A DNA stretch of 64,000 nucleotides from Micromonospora sediminimaris (GCA_900112325.1 FOLJ01000013.1:62001-126000), one strand, 5' to 3'. Shown: positions 42,204 to 51,665, counted from the stretch's first letter. Notes: generated by a model not told the origin, from the letters alone. Program-made: numbers and translations.

Positions 42204-42298
42204 GCTTGCGAGCCCCGCAGTCGCGAACGAAAGGCTTGCACCGTGAGCGCGAGGAGTGAGCTTGCGAGCCCCGCAGTCGCGAACGAAAGGTCGGCACT
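42187..42298. repeat. 56-bp tandem duplication spanning a gene end and the next gene's RBS
   Basis: GTGAGCGCGAGGAGTGAGCT begins at 42187 and again at 42243; the copies agree through GAACGAAAGG and differ only in the last few bases. The first copy ends the 41931 gene; the AAAGG of the second copy (42286-42290) is the Shine-Dalgarno of the gene at 42299. Confidence 0.95.
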
Positions 42299-42829
42299 GT
42301 GAGTGATGACGCGCCTGAGGTCCGGCTGCCGGCCGCGCCGACCAGCCCGCTCGAACCGTGGCCGGAAACCGTCAAGTGGCAGTCGATCTCGACCGACCTG
42401 ATCTGGGTGGAGCTGCTGCGCCTGGCGGCCGGGGTGGCCGTCGTCTCGGCGGTGCTCGGTGTCGGTTGGGCACTTACCGGTTCCTGGCCGTTCGGTTTGG
42501 CGCTCGGTGCCGTCGGGTTGTTCGCTCTGTGGCGGGTGGTGACCATCGTCCGGGCGGTACGGGCCTGGGGCTACGCCGAACGTGAGGACGATCTGCTGGT
42601 CCGGCACGGTCTGCTGGTCCGCCGGCTGTCCATCGTCCCGTACTCGCGGATGCAGTTCGTCGACGTGAGCGCCGGTCCGCTGGAGCGGGCATTCGATCTG
42701 GCGACCGTGCAGCTGCACACCGCGGCCGCGGCGAGCGATGCCCGGGTGCCGGGGCTGCGTCCGGCGGAGGCGTCCCGGCTGCGGGACCGCCTGACCGCGC
42801 TCGGCGAGGACCGGGCGGAAGGGCTGTGA
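42299..42829 (+). CDS. Bacterial PH-domain membrane protein (YdbS-like)
   Basis: A 176-residue protein with two membrane segments (about 40-75) and one bPH_2 domain (AEREDDLLVRHGLLVRRLSI, VPYSRMQFVDVSAGPLERAF, ATVQLHTAAAA). The GTG start is 8 nt after an AAAGG that belongs to the 56-bp repeat. It overlaps the larger PH-domain gene by 4 bp, the usual YdbS/YdbT pairing. The function of these pairs is poorly known. Confidence 0.85.
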   Translation: MSDDAPEVRLPAAPTSPLEPWPETVKWQSISTDLIWVELLRLAAGVAVVSAVLGVGWALTGSWPFGLALGAVGLFALWRVVTIVRAVRAWGYAEREDDLLVRHGLLVRRLSIVPYSRMQFVDVSAGPLERAFDLATVQLHTAAAASDARVPGLRPAEASRLRDRLTALGEDRAEGL

Positions 42830-44424
42830 GCGGGTCGGCCGGACCGGGTCCCGACCGGACCCCGCCCAGCTCGGACGAGCGGCAGCACGTCGGAAACGCG
42901 GTGGGCGACCAAGCTGCCGGTCAGCCCGCCGAACACGCTGTGCCGGCGATGCCCGCCGAGGCGCCACCGTCCGACCGCGCCGTGCCGGCAGCCGAGGCAG
43001 CACCACCGGGCGTGGGTCCGCCGCCGGACCCGTACCAGGTGGCCGGGCCGTCATCGCCGTCCGGTCCGCCGCAGCCGCCCGCCGGGTGGGCCGGTCCGCC
43101 GCCGCAGGATCCGTCGGCACGGCAACGGCTGCATCCGTTGAGTCCCGCGCTGCACGGCGCCAAGTCACTGGTCGTGGTCATCGCCGGGCTGTCCTGGTCG
43201 ACCCTGTCCCGGGTCGGGTTCGGTTGGTTCGTCGCGATGGTGATCGTGCTCGCGCTGGGCGCGAGCGTGCTGGCCGTGGTCAGCTGGTACAACACCGGCT
43301 ACCAGGTGGTGGGCCGGGAACTACGCATCCACGAGGGGCTGCTCTGGCGGCGTACCCGGGCGATTCCGCTGGAACGGCTCCAGGCCGTCGAGGTGGTTCG
43401 GCCGCTGCTCGCGCAGCTCACCGGGCTGGCCGAGCTGCGCCTGGAGGTGGTCGGCGGCGGCAAGACCGAGGCGCCACTGGCGTACCTCAGTGTGGCCGAG
43501 GCCGCAGCGCTGCGGCAGCGCCTGCTGGCCCTGGCCGGTTACCCCTCCGGCGCGGTGCCGGCGACCCCGGCGCAGCCGCTGCCTGCGGGCGCCGAGCCAC
43601 CCCCGCCAGCCGGCCGGCCGCTGCACGCGGTGAGCAACCGGGACCTGCTGATCAGTCAGCTGCTGACCCCGCAGGCGTTTCTGCTGCCCTTCGGCGTGGC
43701 TTTCGTGGCGACGCAGTTCCTGTCCGAGGGGTCCTGGTCCTTCATCGCGGTGGCGAGCACGCTCACCGCGATGGCCGGGGTCCTGCTGCAACCCGTCCGA
43801 CGGGTCCTCGACGACTGGCGGTTCCAGCTGGCCCGCGACGACGACCGGCTGCGCATCCGCAACGGCCTGCTGGAGACCAGGTCGCAGACCGTACCGTTGC
43901 ACCGGGTACAGACCGTGCGGGTGACCTGGCCGTTGCTGTGGCGGATGAAGGGCTGGTTGCGGCTGCGGCTGGAGGTGGCCGGTTACGCCGCCGGCGAGGC
44001 CGACGAGCGCAACCGGCCGGACCGTCTGCTGCCCGTCGGTGACCAACCGACCGGCGAGATGATCGTCGCCGAGGTGCTGCCCGGGGTGGCGCTGTCGTCG
44101 TTGCCGCTGCGGCCACCACCGGCCCGGGCCCGCTGGGTCAACCCGCTGAGCCGCCAGGTGCTCGGCGCCGGCCTGACCGAGCAGGTGCTCGCCGTCCGTT
44201 CCGGCCTGCTCACCCGCCAGCTGACGATCGTGCCGTACGCCCGGTTGCAGAGCGTCCGGGTGGTGCAGGGGCCGGTGCAGCGCATGCTCGGGTTGGCCAC
44301 CGTGCACGCCGACACCGCGGGTGGGGCCGGCGCTGCGGCGGCGGACCGGGACCTCGCCGACGCCTGGGCCTTGGCGGCGGAGTTGACCGCCCGCGGCCAA
44401 GCCGCCCGCAACCCCACCCCCTAA
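42826..44424 (+). CDS. Bacterial PH-domain membrane protein (YdbT-like)
   Basis: A 532-residue protein. A Pro/Ala-rich cytoplasmic N-terminus (about 1-100) is followed by membrane segments and three bPH_2 domains (about 160-220: REL-RIHEGLLWRRTRAIPLER; about 335-395: DDDRLRIRNGLLETRSQTVP; about 450-510: EQVLAVRSGLLTRQLTIVPY). It overlaps the YdbS-like gene by GTGA. Confidence 0.85.
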   Translation: MSGSAGPGPDRTPPSSDERQHVGNAVGDQAAGQPAEHAVPAMPAEAPPSDRAVPAAEAAPPGVGPPPDPYQVAGPSSPSGPPQPPAGWAGPPPQDPSARQRLHPLSPALHGAKSLVVVIAGLSWSTLSRVGFGWFVAMVIVLALGASVLAVVSWYNTGYQVVGRELRIHEGLLWRRTRAIPLERLQAVEVVRPLLAQLTGLAELRLEVVGGGKTEAPLAYLSVAEAAALRQRLLALAGYPSGAVPATPAQPLPAGAEPPPPAGRPLHAVSNRDLLISQLLTPQAFLLPFGVAFVATQFLSEGSWSFIAVASTLTAMAGVLLQPVRRVLDDWRFQLARDDDRLRIRNGLLETRSQTVPLHRVQTVRVTWPLLWRMKGWLRLRLEVAGYAAGEADERNRPDRLLPVGDQPTGEMIVAEVLPGVALSSLPLRPPPARARWVNPLSRQVLGAGLTEQVLAVRSGLLTRQLTIVPYARLQSVRVVQGPVQRMLGLATVHADTAGGAGAAAADRDLADAWALAAELTARGQAARNPTP

Positions 44425-44452
44425 CACCCGCCCACTCCCGCTCCCGCTCCCG

Positions 44453-44518
44453 CGATCTTGCACTTTTCTCGGAAAAGCCGACATAAGGGGCGTATCGGCG
44501 ACCGTAACCGCAAGATCG
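44453..44518. repeat. GATC-type palindromic intergenic repeat, copy 6
   Basis: CGATCTTGCAC (from 44453) and CCGCAAGATCG (to 44518) form the outer arms; the inner part is degenerate. The spacer has GGAAAAGCCGACATAAGGGG, similar to the loops of copies 3 and 4. Between convergent genes. Confidence 0.65.
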
Positions 44519-44566
44519 GCGAGGTGATACGGACGGGGGTGGGGTGGGTGGAAGTGGGGTGGGGGG

Positions 44567-45625
44567 TCAGCGGGGGGATGGGATGGGGGGTGCCTTGGTG
44601 GGGGGTGCTGGCGGGGCGGCGGGGTCAGGTGGGGTCGCCGGCTCGGCGGTCGAGGTGTCGGTCGGGGCGGCGCGGGCCTTCCGGCGGGCCCACCAGCGTT
44701 CGGCCCAGCCGACCACCAGGAAGGTCATGGCGACGTACGCCCAGCCGACCAGCACGTCGATCACGTAGTGCTCGCCGCTGTAGACCAGCGTGAAGGTCAT
44801 CGCCAGCGGGTAGGCCAGCAGCAGCGGCCACCAGCGGCGACGGACGTTACGCAGGAAGAACAGCACCACGAACAGGGCGAAGGCGGTGTGTAGCGACGGC
44901 ATCGCGGCCACCGGGTTGGAGGCCAGCTGCCCGGCGTTGAGCAGGTTGCCCGCGCCGTGCATCCCGAACGCCTTCCAGCCCCGCGTGGAGATCCGGGCGA
45001 CCTCCTCGATCAACCCGTTCTGCGCCGCCCACCACGGTGGCGCGGCCGGGTAGAGGAAGTAGGTGATCAGGCCGGTGGCGCAAAGAAAGAACCAGCGGCG
45101 CATGAACGCCGCCCACCGGCTGCGCTCGACCATCCAGAGCACCGCCGCGGCGGCCAGCGCCGCCACGAAGTGCGAGAAGTACACCCAACTGACCAGGACA
45201 TCCCACCAGCGCACCTCCGGCTGGTAGAGGTGCTGCTGCAACCAGACGGTCGGCACCTGACCGTCCATGGCCCAGCCGAACATCAGACGGTCGGCCAGGA
45301 TCAACTCGTAGGCGTGCGGCACGGTCCCGTCGTGGTAGGCGAACCCACGGGAGAGGTTGTAGGCGACCAGTAGCAGCACCACCGGCACCCAGTCCCGGGC
45401 GAAGCGTAGGTGGCTGCGCCAGGGGCGGGCGGAATACCAGGCGATGGTGCCGGCCCAGATCCAGAAGAACGCGTACACCGGGTCGGTAGGCAGGCCGATG
45501 ACGAGCCAGCCAGCCACGAAGGCGACGCCCCAGACCGACATCGCGATCACACGGCGGCGCCCACCGTCGCGCCGGGTGGGCGGCTCGGTGGAGGGTGGGG
45601 GCTTGGGGTCGGTGACGGCAGACAT
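44567..45625 (-). CDS. PAP2-superfamily phosphatase/transferase membrane protein
   Basis: A 352-residue membrane protein with six or so segments. PAP2 motifs C2 PSLHTAF and C3 YSGEHYVIDVLVGW are clear, and motif C1 is replaced by the form seen in the inositolphosphotransferase (Aur1/Ipt1-like) branch. It probably hydrolyses or transfers lipid phosphate at the outer membrane face. The C-terminal tail is Pro/Ala-rich. The ATG at 45625 lies 8 nt after TAACCT (45639-45634) and lacks a Shine-Dalgarno. Confidence 0.8.
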   Translation of the reverse strand: MSAVTDPKPPPSTEPPTRRDGGRRRVIAMSVWGVAFVAGWLVIGLPTDPVYAFFWIWAGTIAWYSARPWRSHLRFARDWVPVVLLLVAYNLSRGFAYHDGTVPHAYELILADRLMFGWAMDGQVPTVWLQQHLYQPEVRWWDVLVSWVYFSHFVAALAAAAVLWMVERSRWAAFMRRWFFLCATGLITYFLYPAAPPWWAAQNGLIEEVARISTRGWKAFGMHGAGNLLNAGQLASNPVAAMPSLHTAFALFVVLFFLRNVRRRWWPLLLAYPLAMTFTLVYSGEHYVIDVLVGWAYVAMTFLVVGWAERWWARRKARAAPTDTSTAEPATPPDPAAPPAPPTKAPPIPSPR

Positions 45626-45633
45626 CGCGGACA

Positions 45634-45639
45634 AGGTTA
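45634..45639 (-). promoter_or_regulatory. Possible -10 element of the PAP2 gene
   Basis: Minus-strand TAACCT ends 8 nt before the ATG at 45625. Confidence 0.35.
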
Positions 45640-45737
45640 GCGGCGACCCGCGCCAGACCGGCGGCAGGAGCACCTGCGGTGCCGTGGCGGGCGTGGCGCA
45701 TCTGCCCGGCCGCATGGTCCGAGCCCCGCCGAGGACC

Positions 45738-45743
45738 TACGCT
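45738..45743 (+). promoter_or_regulatory. Probable -10 element of the thioesterase gene
   Basis: TACGCT ends 6 nt before the ATG at 45750; no Shine-Dalgarno. Confidence 0.45.
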
Positions 45744-45749
45744 GTGGCC

Positions 45750-46154
45750 ATGCAGGAGCTACCGGATCAAGCCCTGACCCCGGGTCTGACCGCCCGGGTC
45801 GAGTTGACCGTCACCGACGCCGACACCGCCCAGGCGGTCGGCTCCGGCGACGTTCCGGTGCTCGGCACGCCACGGGTGCTCGCCCTGGCCGAAGCAGCGA
45901 CGGTGGCTGCCACCGCCGGCCACCTGCCGAACGGCTCGACCACCGTCGGCACCCGGGTGGAGCTGGAGCACCGGGCCGCGACACCGGTGGGCCGCATGGT
46001 CGCGGCGCAGGCCCGGCTGACCGAGGTGGAGCGGCGGCGGCTGGTGTTCGAGATCACCGTCACCGAGGGCGGGCAGACCGTCGCCGAGGGGCGGGTGGAG
46101 CGGGCCCTGGTCGACCGGCAACGGTTCCTGGCACGCGCCGCTGGTGCGGCATGA
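45750..46154 (+). CDS. Hotdog-fold thioesterase (FlK-like)
   Basis: A 134-residue protein resembling fluoroacetyl-CoA-type thioesterases: LTPGLTARVELTVTDADTAQ, SGDVPVLGTPRVLALAEAAT, and VGTRVELEHRAATPVGRMV, which hold the Thr/Glu/His catalytic positions (the Glu of AEAAT and the His of ELEHRA are visible). It may hydrolyse a toxic or stray acyl-CoA. It is the first gene of a two-gene operon with a metallo-hydrolase (ATGA overlap). Confidence 0.8.
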   Translation: MQELPDQALTPGLTARVELTVTDADTAQAVGSGDVPVLGTPRVLALAEAATVAATAGHLPNGSTTVGTRVELEHRAATPVGRMVAAQARLTEVERRRLVFEITVTEGGQTVAEGRVERALVDRQRFLARAAGAA

Positions 46155-46987
46155 CGACGACCGGCCGGTTCGTCGAGGTCGCCGACCGGGTGCTCGTGCT
46201 GCGCGAGCCGGTGCTCACGGTCAACGTGACGTTGGTGCTGGGCGACGGCGCGGCGCTGCTTGTCGACACCCTCTCCACCGCCGGGCAGGCGACCGAACTG
46301 GCCGCCGCCATACGCGCGGTCACCACCGACCCGCTCACGCTTGTGAACACCCACCACCACTTCGACCACTGCTTCGGCAACGCCACGCTGGCCGGTGATC
46401 CGGCCCGCCCGGTCTGGGCGCACGAACTGGCCGCCGCGACCATCCGCGACGAGGCGGACCGGCTGCGCCGGGAGGCGTACGCGGAGTTGCACCCCACACA
46501 TCCGGAACTCGCCGCCGGGCTGGCCGACACCGCGCTGCTGGCGCCCACCCACACGGTGCGCACCGAGGCGGTCCTCGATGTCGGTGGCCGACAGGTGGTG
46601 CTCCGCCATCCCGGGCGGGGGCACACCGACGCCGACCTCGTCGTCCAGGTGCCCGACGCCGACCTGCTGGTCGCCGGTGATCTGGTCGAGCAGGCCGGTC
46701 CCCCGGCGTTCGAGGACTCGTACCCGTTGCAGTGGCCGGACGCGCTGGCTGAGCTGTCGCGGTCGATCTCACCGGCGACGGTGGTCGTGCCCGGGCACGG
46801 CGAGCCGGTCGACGCGGAGTTCGTCCGGGCCCAGCATGCCCAGCTGGTGGAGCTGGCCTGGCTGATCCGGGCCGGGCACACCGGCGGCGCACCACCGGAG
46901 CGGGTGGCCGCCGACGCCCCGTTCCCGGCCCGTCACGCGCTGACCGCCGCCCGGCGCGGGTACGCCGAACTCGACGGCACCGCCTGA
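46151..46987 (+). CDS. Metallo-beta-lactamase-fold hydrolase
   Basis: A 278-residue hydrolase with the metal motif HHHFDH (68-73), a later HPGRGHTDADLVV, AGDLVEQAGPPAF and VPGHGEPVDAEF, which give a complete di-metal site. The glyoxalase II-like group hydrolyses thioesters and other substrates. Co-translated with the thioesterase, it may act on the same compound class. Confidence 0.88.
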   Translation: MTTTGRFVEVADRVLVLREPVLTVNVTLVLGDGAALLVDTLSTAGQATELAAAIRAVTTDPLTLVNTHHHFDHCFGNATLAGDPARPVWAHELAAATIRDEADRLRREAYAELHPTHPELAAGLADTALLAPTHTVRTEAVLDVGGRQVVLRHPGRGHTDADLVVQVPDADLLVAGDLVEQAGPPAFEDSYPLQWPDALAELSRSISPATVVVPGHGEPVDAEFVRAQHAQLVELAWLIRAGHTGGAPPERVAADAPFPARHALTAARRGYAELDGTA

Positions 46988-47054
46988 CCTCGTTCCCACG
47001 ATCGACGCCGCCGGTCAGCCGGCCCGTGGATCTCCCGGCCAGCCGGGCTGATCG

Positions 47055-47990
47055 TCAGTCACCGAAGCGCTGGCGCACCTCGGCGCGGCTGGGCATGGCG
47101 ACCGCGCCACCGGGACGTTCGCAGACCAGGCCGGCCACGCGCAGGGCGTAGCCGACCCGCTCGTGCCAGCCGGACGGCCCGACCGGCTCGCCGTCGGTCA
47201 GCAGGTCGGCGACGAGGGCGGCCATCACCGAGTCACCGCCGCCGGTGGCGTCGACGGCGTCGACCTTCGGGGCGGGTACGCGTACCGGATCTGCTTCGGC
47301 GGCGGCGACCACCGCGCCGGCCGCGCCGAGGGTGACCACGACCGTGGCCGCGCCGAGTTCGCGCAGGTATACGGCCACCGACTCGACCGGCTCACCTGGA
47401 TAGAGCAGCTCCGCGTCGGCGGCGCTGAGCTTGACCAGGTGCGCCCCGGCGGCGAACTCGGCGACCACCTCGCGCAGCTCGGCCAGCGCCTGCGGGCCGG
47501 CCAGCAGCCGAGGTCGGACGTTCGGATCGAACACCCGCAGGCCCGGGGCAGCTGCCCAGGCCCGGCGGGCGGTGGCCAGCGTCGTCGGCGCCAGCAGCAC
47601 GATCGAGCCGCAGTAGAGCACGTCGGCGCCCTCGACCAAGGCGACGTCGAGTTCGTCGGGACCGAGCAGCGCGTAGGAGGGCGGCTCGCCGTAGAAGCGG
47701 AAGTCCGGTTCCGCGCCGGAGAAGGTGGCCACGGCCAGCGTGGTCGGCACCGCGGCGGTCACCGCGCCGGTCAGACCCACCTGCTCGGCAGTGAGAAAGT
47801 CCCGGATCCGACCGGCGAGCACGTCGTCGCCGAGCGACCCGACGAACTGCACCGCGCCACCGAGCCGGGCGACACCGACGGCGACGTTCAGCGGTCCACC
47901 GCCGATCGCCTGCCGGTAGACCGGCGCGCCGTCGCACTCGGTGTCCAGCAGGTCGACGAGCGCCTCGCCGAGCACCACCGCGTATCCCAT
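47055..47990 (-). CDS. PfkB-family sugar kinase (fructokinase-like)
   Basis: A 311-residue kinase: N-terminal VVLGEALVDLLD, sugar-binding IGGGPLNVAVGVARLGGAVQ, and the C-terminal catalytic motif VDAVDATGGGDSVMAALVA, where the base Asp stands in the TGGGDS loop (usually GAGD; the second G here replaces A). It phosphorylates a sugar, most likely fructose or a related sugar. AAGGACC lies before the ATG. It stands alone. Confidence 0.88.
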   Translation of the reverse strand: MGYAVVLGEALVDLLDTECDGAPVYRQAIGGGPLNVAVGVARLGGAVQFVGSLGDDVLAGRIRDFLTAEQVGLTGAVTAAVPTTLAVATFSGAEPDFRFYGEPPSYALLGPDELDVALVEGADVLYCGSIVLLAPTTLATARRAWAAAPGLRVFDPNVRPRLLAGPQALAELREVVAEFAAGAHLVKLSAADAELLYPGEPVESVAVYLRELGAATVVVTLGAAGAVVAAAEADPVRVPAPKVDAVDATGGGDSVMAALVADLLTDGEPVGPSGWHERVGYALRVAGLVCERPGGAVAMPSRAEVRQRFGD

Positions 47991-48392
47991 CGTCAGGTCC
48001 TTCCGTCTGCCGTACGTGATGCCCAGGCTGGCACAGCGGGTGTGTCCCGGGGCGTGGAAGCCACCGTATTGGCGCGACCTGGGGGCCGCGCACCGGGTCC
48101 GTTTCACATATCGAGGGGTGGCTATTGCGCGGAGCGGGCCGGCGTGGTGGGATGATGATGCCGGGTGGCGCGGGGCTGCGCGTCCACCGGTGCCGGGCTT
48201 CACATCGCGCGAGGGCATTCACGCGTCGACACTCCGCTGGCGACAGCGTGCCGGGCTGGGCCATCCGTCCCCATCCGCACGGTCGCCGCGTAGCCGCATT
48301 TTCGCCCGCAGCAGCGGGGGCGGCACCACACCCGCCACCCGCGCGTTCGGCGGGGCGCACCCACGTGTGCGCTCCCGAGTCAGGAGAAACCC
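47991..48392. other. Intergenic region between the kinase and the LPMO gene
   Basis: About 400 bp between divergent genes. A minus-strand TACGGT (48068-48063) could be the kinase -10. The LPMO side has no recognisable gene, and no clear operator could be fixed. Confidence 0.4.
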
Positions 48393-49508
48393 GTGCACCG
48401 TCCACGCTTGGCCGCGCTGCTAACCGCGGCCTTCACTCTTCTCGCGGGTGCGGTCGTCGTGACCGCCAGCCCCGAGCCGGCCGCCGCGCACGGCGCGGCG
48501 ATGACGCCGGGCGCCCGCACCTTCCTGTGCTGGCGCGACGGCCTCACCCAGACCGGTGAGATCAGGCCGAACAACCCGGCCTGCGCTGCCGCCGTCGCGC
48601 AGAGCGGGACGAACTCGCTCTACAACTGGTTCAGCGTGCTGCGTTCGGACGCCGGCGGTCGCACCACCGGCTTCATCCCGGACGGGCAGCTGTGCAGCGG
48701 CGGGGCCACCGGCTTCCGCGGCTACGACCTGGCCCGCAACGACTGGCCGCTGACGCACCTGACGGCCGGCCGGTCGATCGAGTTCAAGTACAGCAACTGG
48801 GCCCACCACCCGGGCACGTTCTACTTCTACGTCACCCGGGACAGCTGGAGCCCCACCCGGGCGCTCGCCTGGAGTGACCTGGAGGCCCAGCCGTTCCTGA
48901 CGGTGACCAACCCGCCGCAGCGCGGCGCGGTCGGCACCAACGACGGCCACTACTACTTCACCGGCAACCTGCCGTCGAACAAGAGCGGCCGGCACATCAT
49001 CTACTCCCGGTGGGTCCGCTCGGACAGCCAGGAGAACTTCTTCGGTTGCTCCGACGTCGTCTTCGACGGCGGCAACGGTGAGGTGACCGGCATCGGCGGC
49101 AACCAGACCACGCCGCCGCCGAACCCGACCACCCCGCCGCCGAACCCCACCACCCCGCCGCCGAACCCGACCACGCCCCCGCCGAACCCGACCACCCCGC
49201 CGCCGGGTCCGGGTGGCTGCACCGCCACCGTCAAGGTGACCAGCAGCTGGTCCGGTGGGTTCCAGGGTGAGGTCGAGATCCGCAACACCGGCAGCTCGGC
49301 GTTGAGCGGCTGGACCGCCAACTGGAGCTGGCCCGGCGGCCAGCAGATCAGCCAGGTGTGGAACGCGACCCAGACCACGTCCGGATCGTCGGTGACGGCC
49401 CGCAACGTGTCGTACAACGGCTCCGTCGCGGCCAACGGCACTACGAGCTTCGGCTTCCTCGCCAGCGGCAGCGGCGCGACGCCGACGGCGACCTGCTCCA
49501 GCAGCTGA
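48393..49508 (+). CDS. AA10 lytic polysaccharide monooxygenase with CBM2
   Basis: A 371-residue secreted enzyme. A signal peptide (about 1-32) is cut before His33 (AAA/HGAAMTPG), which with His139 in NWAHHPGTF makes the copper histidine brace. The catalytic domain (SLYNWFSVLRSDAGGRTTGF, RWVRSDSQENFFGCSDVVFD) is close to cellulose-active Streptomyces AA10 enzymes such as CelS2. A linker of five NPTTPPP-type repeats (21 bp each, about 49122-49205) leads to a C-terminal CBM2 of about 100 residues (CTATVKVTSSWSGGFQGEVE). It oxidatively cuts crystalline cellulose. Start GTG with AGGAG upstream. Confidence 0.92.
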   Translation: MHRPRLAALLTAAFTLLAGAVVVTASPEPAAAHGAAMTPGARTFLCWRDGLTQTGEIRPNNPACAAAVAQSGTNSLYNWFSVLRSDAGGRTTGFIPDGQLCSGGATGFRGYDLARNDWPLTHLTAGRSIEFKYSNWAHHPGTFYFYVTRDSWSPTRALAWSDLEAQPFLTVTNPPQRGAVGTNDGHYYFTGNLPSNKSGRHIIYSRWVRSDSQENFFGCSDVVFDGGNGEVTGIGGNQTTPPPNPTTPPPNPTTPPPNPTTPPPNPTTPPPGPGGCTATVKVTSSWSGGFQGEVEIRNTGSSALSGWTANWSWPGGQQISQVWNATQTTSGSSVTARNVSYNGSVAANGTTSFGFLASGSGATPTATCSSS

Positions 49509-49524
49509 CCTACCAGCACCACGA

Positions 49525-49550
49525 AGGGGGCCCCGACCGGGGCCCCCTTC
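49525..49550. terminator. Bidirectional terminator hairpin
   Basis: Perfect 11-bp stem AAGGGGGCCCC/GGGGCCCCCTT with loop GACC, between the convergent LPMO and asnB genes. Confidence 0.85.
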
Positions 49551-49568
49551 CGCTTGTCCGCTTGTCGG

Positions 49569-51530
49569 TCAGCGCACCATGGAGCCGACGACGGGCTTGG
49601 TCAACAGCGCCGACTGGTTGCGTTGGATGCCCGGGTCGAGGGTCTTCGCGACGAAGATCGCGTGCCAGATGCAGAAGATCAGCACCGTCCACACCTTGCG
49701 CGAGTGGTCGAACTCCTCCCGCTTGTGCTCATCCAGCAGGCGCAGCGCGTACGACAGGTCGAGCAGGTCGCCGGCGCCGGAGGTGGTCAGCACGTGCCGG
49801 GCCCACTCGTACATCTCGCCGCGCAGCCACACCCGGGTCGGGGTGGGGAAGCCCAGCTTCTTGCGGTTGACGATGGCCGGCGGCACCACACCCTGCAACG
49901 CCTGGCGCATGGCGTACTTGGTGGCGTCGGAACGCGGCGGCAACTTCAGCTCCACCGGGATCTTCGCCGCCACCTCGAACACCGCACGGTCGAGGAAGGG
50001 CACCCGCACCTCCAGCGAGTGCGCCATGGAGATCCGGTCCGCCTTGACCAGGATGTCGCCGCGCAGCCAGGTGTAGAGATCGACGTACTGCATCTTGGTG
50101 ACGTCGTCCAGCTCGGTGCACTCGGCGTAGATCGGCGCGGTCACGTCGGTGTAGCGCACCGCGGGGTCGTAGCGGCGCAGCAGTTGCTGCTTCTCCTCCT
50201 CGGTGAACATCCGGGCGTTGCCGTAGTAGCGCTCCTCGATCGGCGTGGTGCCGCGCTCCAGGAAGCTCTTGCCCTTGACCCCCTGCGGAATCGCCCTGGA
50301 CACCGCCCGCAGGCCCTTCTGCACCCCGTCGGGCAGCCCGTTGACGCTGCTCAGTGAGAGCGGCTCCCGGTAGATCGTGTAACCGCCGAAGAACTCGTCG
50401 GCGCCCTCGCCGGAGAGCACCACGGTGACGTGCTCGGCGGCCTTCTTGGCGACGAAGTAGAGCGGCACCAGCGCCGGGTCGGCGACCGGGTCGTCCAGGT
50501 GCCAGACGATCTTCGGTAGCGCCTCGATCATGTCCTGTGGCCCGATCTTGGTCGGGATGGTGGTCACGTCGAGGTGCCGGGCCGAGTCCTGGGCGACGTC
50601 GATCTCGGAGTAGCCCGGCACGTCGTAGCCGACGGTGAAGGTGAGGATGTTCGGGTTGAACTCCCGCGCCAGGGCGACCACCGCGGTGGAGTCGATGCCG
50701 CTGGACAGGAACGAACCGACCGGCACGTCGGAGCGCATGTGCATACGTACGCTCTCGCGCAGCGTCTCGCGGATCTCCTGGTAGAGCTTCTGCTCGTCGG
50801 AGACCGGCGCGGGCCGGAACACCGGCCGGTACCAGCGCCGTACGTCGATCCGGCCGCCCGGGGTCCAGGTGAGGTACTCCCCGGAGCCGATCCGGTTGAT
50901 CCCCCGGTGCAGGGTGCCGGGCTCGGGGACGTACTGCAGGGTCAGGTAGTGGCTGAGGTTGGCCGGATCCACCCCGGCGTCCCCGGCGTACGCCGACTGG
51001 GCGAAGGGCAGCAGGGCCTTCTTCTCCGAGGCGAGGTAGAGCCCGTCGGCGGTCTCCAGGTAGTGCAGCGGCTTGATGCCGTAGTAGTCGCGGGCACCGA
51101 ACGCGCGACGTTCCTGCCGGTCCCAGATGACGAAGGCGAACATGCCCCGCAGCCGAGTGAGCACCTGCTCGCCCCAGTAGTGGTAGCCGGCGACGATGAC
51201 CTCGCCGTCACCGTTGGTGGCGAACCGGGCACCGAAGTCGCGGATCAGCTCCTCGCGCAGCTCGATGTAGTTGTAGATCTCGCCGTTGAAGGTCAGCAGG
51301 TAGCGCCCGTCGGCGTAGGGCAGCGGCTCGTGGCTGAGCGCGACGTCGATGATCGCCAACCGCTTGTGGGCGAACACCCCGTCCGCGTACCGGCCGGAGG
51401 CGTCGCCTACCACCTCGACCCCGGTCTCGTCCGGGCCGCGGTGGTGCAGGCATTCCAACGCTCCGGCGATGTTGTCGCGGTGGGCGGCGGCATCGCCGCG
51501 CGCACTGAAGAAAGCCAGGAGTCCGCACAT
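49569..51530 (-). CDS. asnB: Asparagine synthase (glutamine-hydrolysing)
   Basis: A 653-residue enzyme. The N-terminal class II glutaminase begins MCGLLAFFSARG with the catalytic Cys2 and HHRGPDETG; the synthetase domain has the PP-loop SSGIDSTAVVAL (about 280) and GEGADEFFGGYTIY. It makes asparagine from aspartate with glutamine nitrogen and ATP; AsnB-like proteins can also amidate cell-wall precursors. Longer than E. coli AsnB (554), as for many actinobacterial members. ATG 51530 is needed so that Cys follows Met; an ATG three codons upstream is in frame but would block the nucleophile. Confidence 0.92.
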   Translation of the reverse strand: MCGLLAFFSARGDAAAHRDNIAGALECLHHRGPDETGVEVVGDASGRYADGVFAHKRLAIIDVALSHEPLPYADGRYLLTFNGEIYNYIELREELIRDFGARFATNGDGEVIVAGYHYWGEQVLTRLRGMFAFVIWDRQERRAFGARDYYGIKPLHYLETADGLYLASEKKALLPFAQSAYAGDAGVDPANLSHYLTLQYVPEPGTLHRGINRIGSGEYLTWTPGGRIDVRRWYRPVFRPAPVSDEQKLYQEIRETLRESVRMHMRSDVPVGSFLSSGIDSTAVVALAREFNPNILTFTVGYDVPGYSEIDVAQDSARHLDVTTIPTKIGPQDMIEALPKIVWHLDDPVADPALVPLYFVAKKAAEHVTVVLSGEGADEFFGGYTIYREPLSLSSVNGLPDGVQKGLRAVSRAIPQGVKGKSFLERGTTPIEERYYGNARMFTEEEKQQLLRRYDPAVRYTDVTAPIYAECTELDDVTKMQYVDLYTWLRGDILVKADRISMAHSLEVRVPFLDRAVFEVAAKIPVELKLPPRSDATKYAMRQALQGVVPPAIVNRKKLGFPTPTRVWLRGEMYEWARHVLTTSGAGDLLDLSYALRLLDEHKREEFDHSRKVWTVLIFCIWHAIFVAKTLDPGIQRNQSALLTKPVVGSMVR

Positions 51531-51665
51531 GTCCGTCATCTTTCCACGCGTGCTGATCGGCCGTCGCGGCACTGTCGGGCTCACCGCGACGCCCCACCGG
51601 CGGGTCGGCCACGACCGGGTTCGCGGTACCGTCGGGACCAGCAATGAGGCGAAGGGAGCGGGGCA

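Noticed and set aside
49118..49205. Short tandem repeats in the LPMO gene as a mobile element
   Set aside because: They encode a standard Pro/Thr linker between the catalytic and carbohydrate-binding domains.
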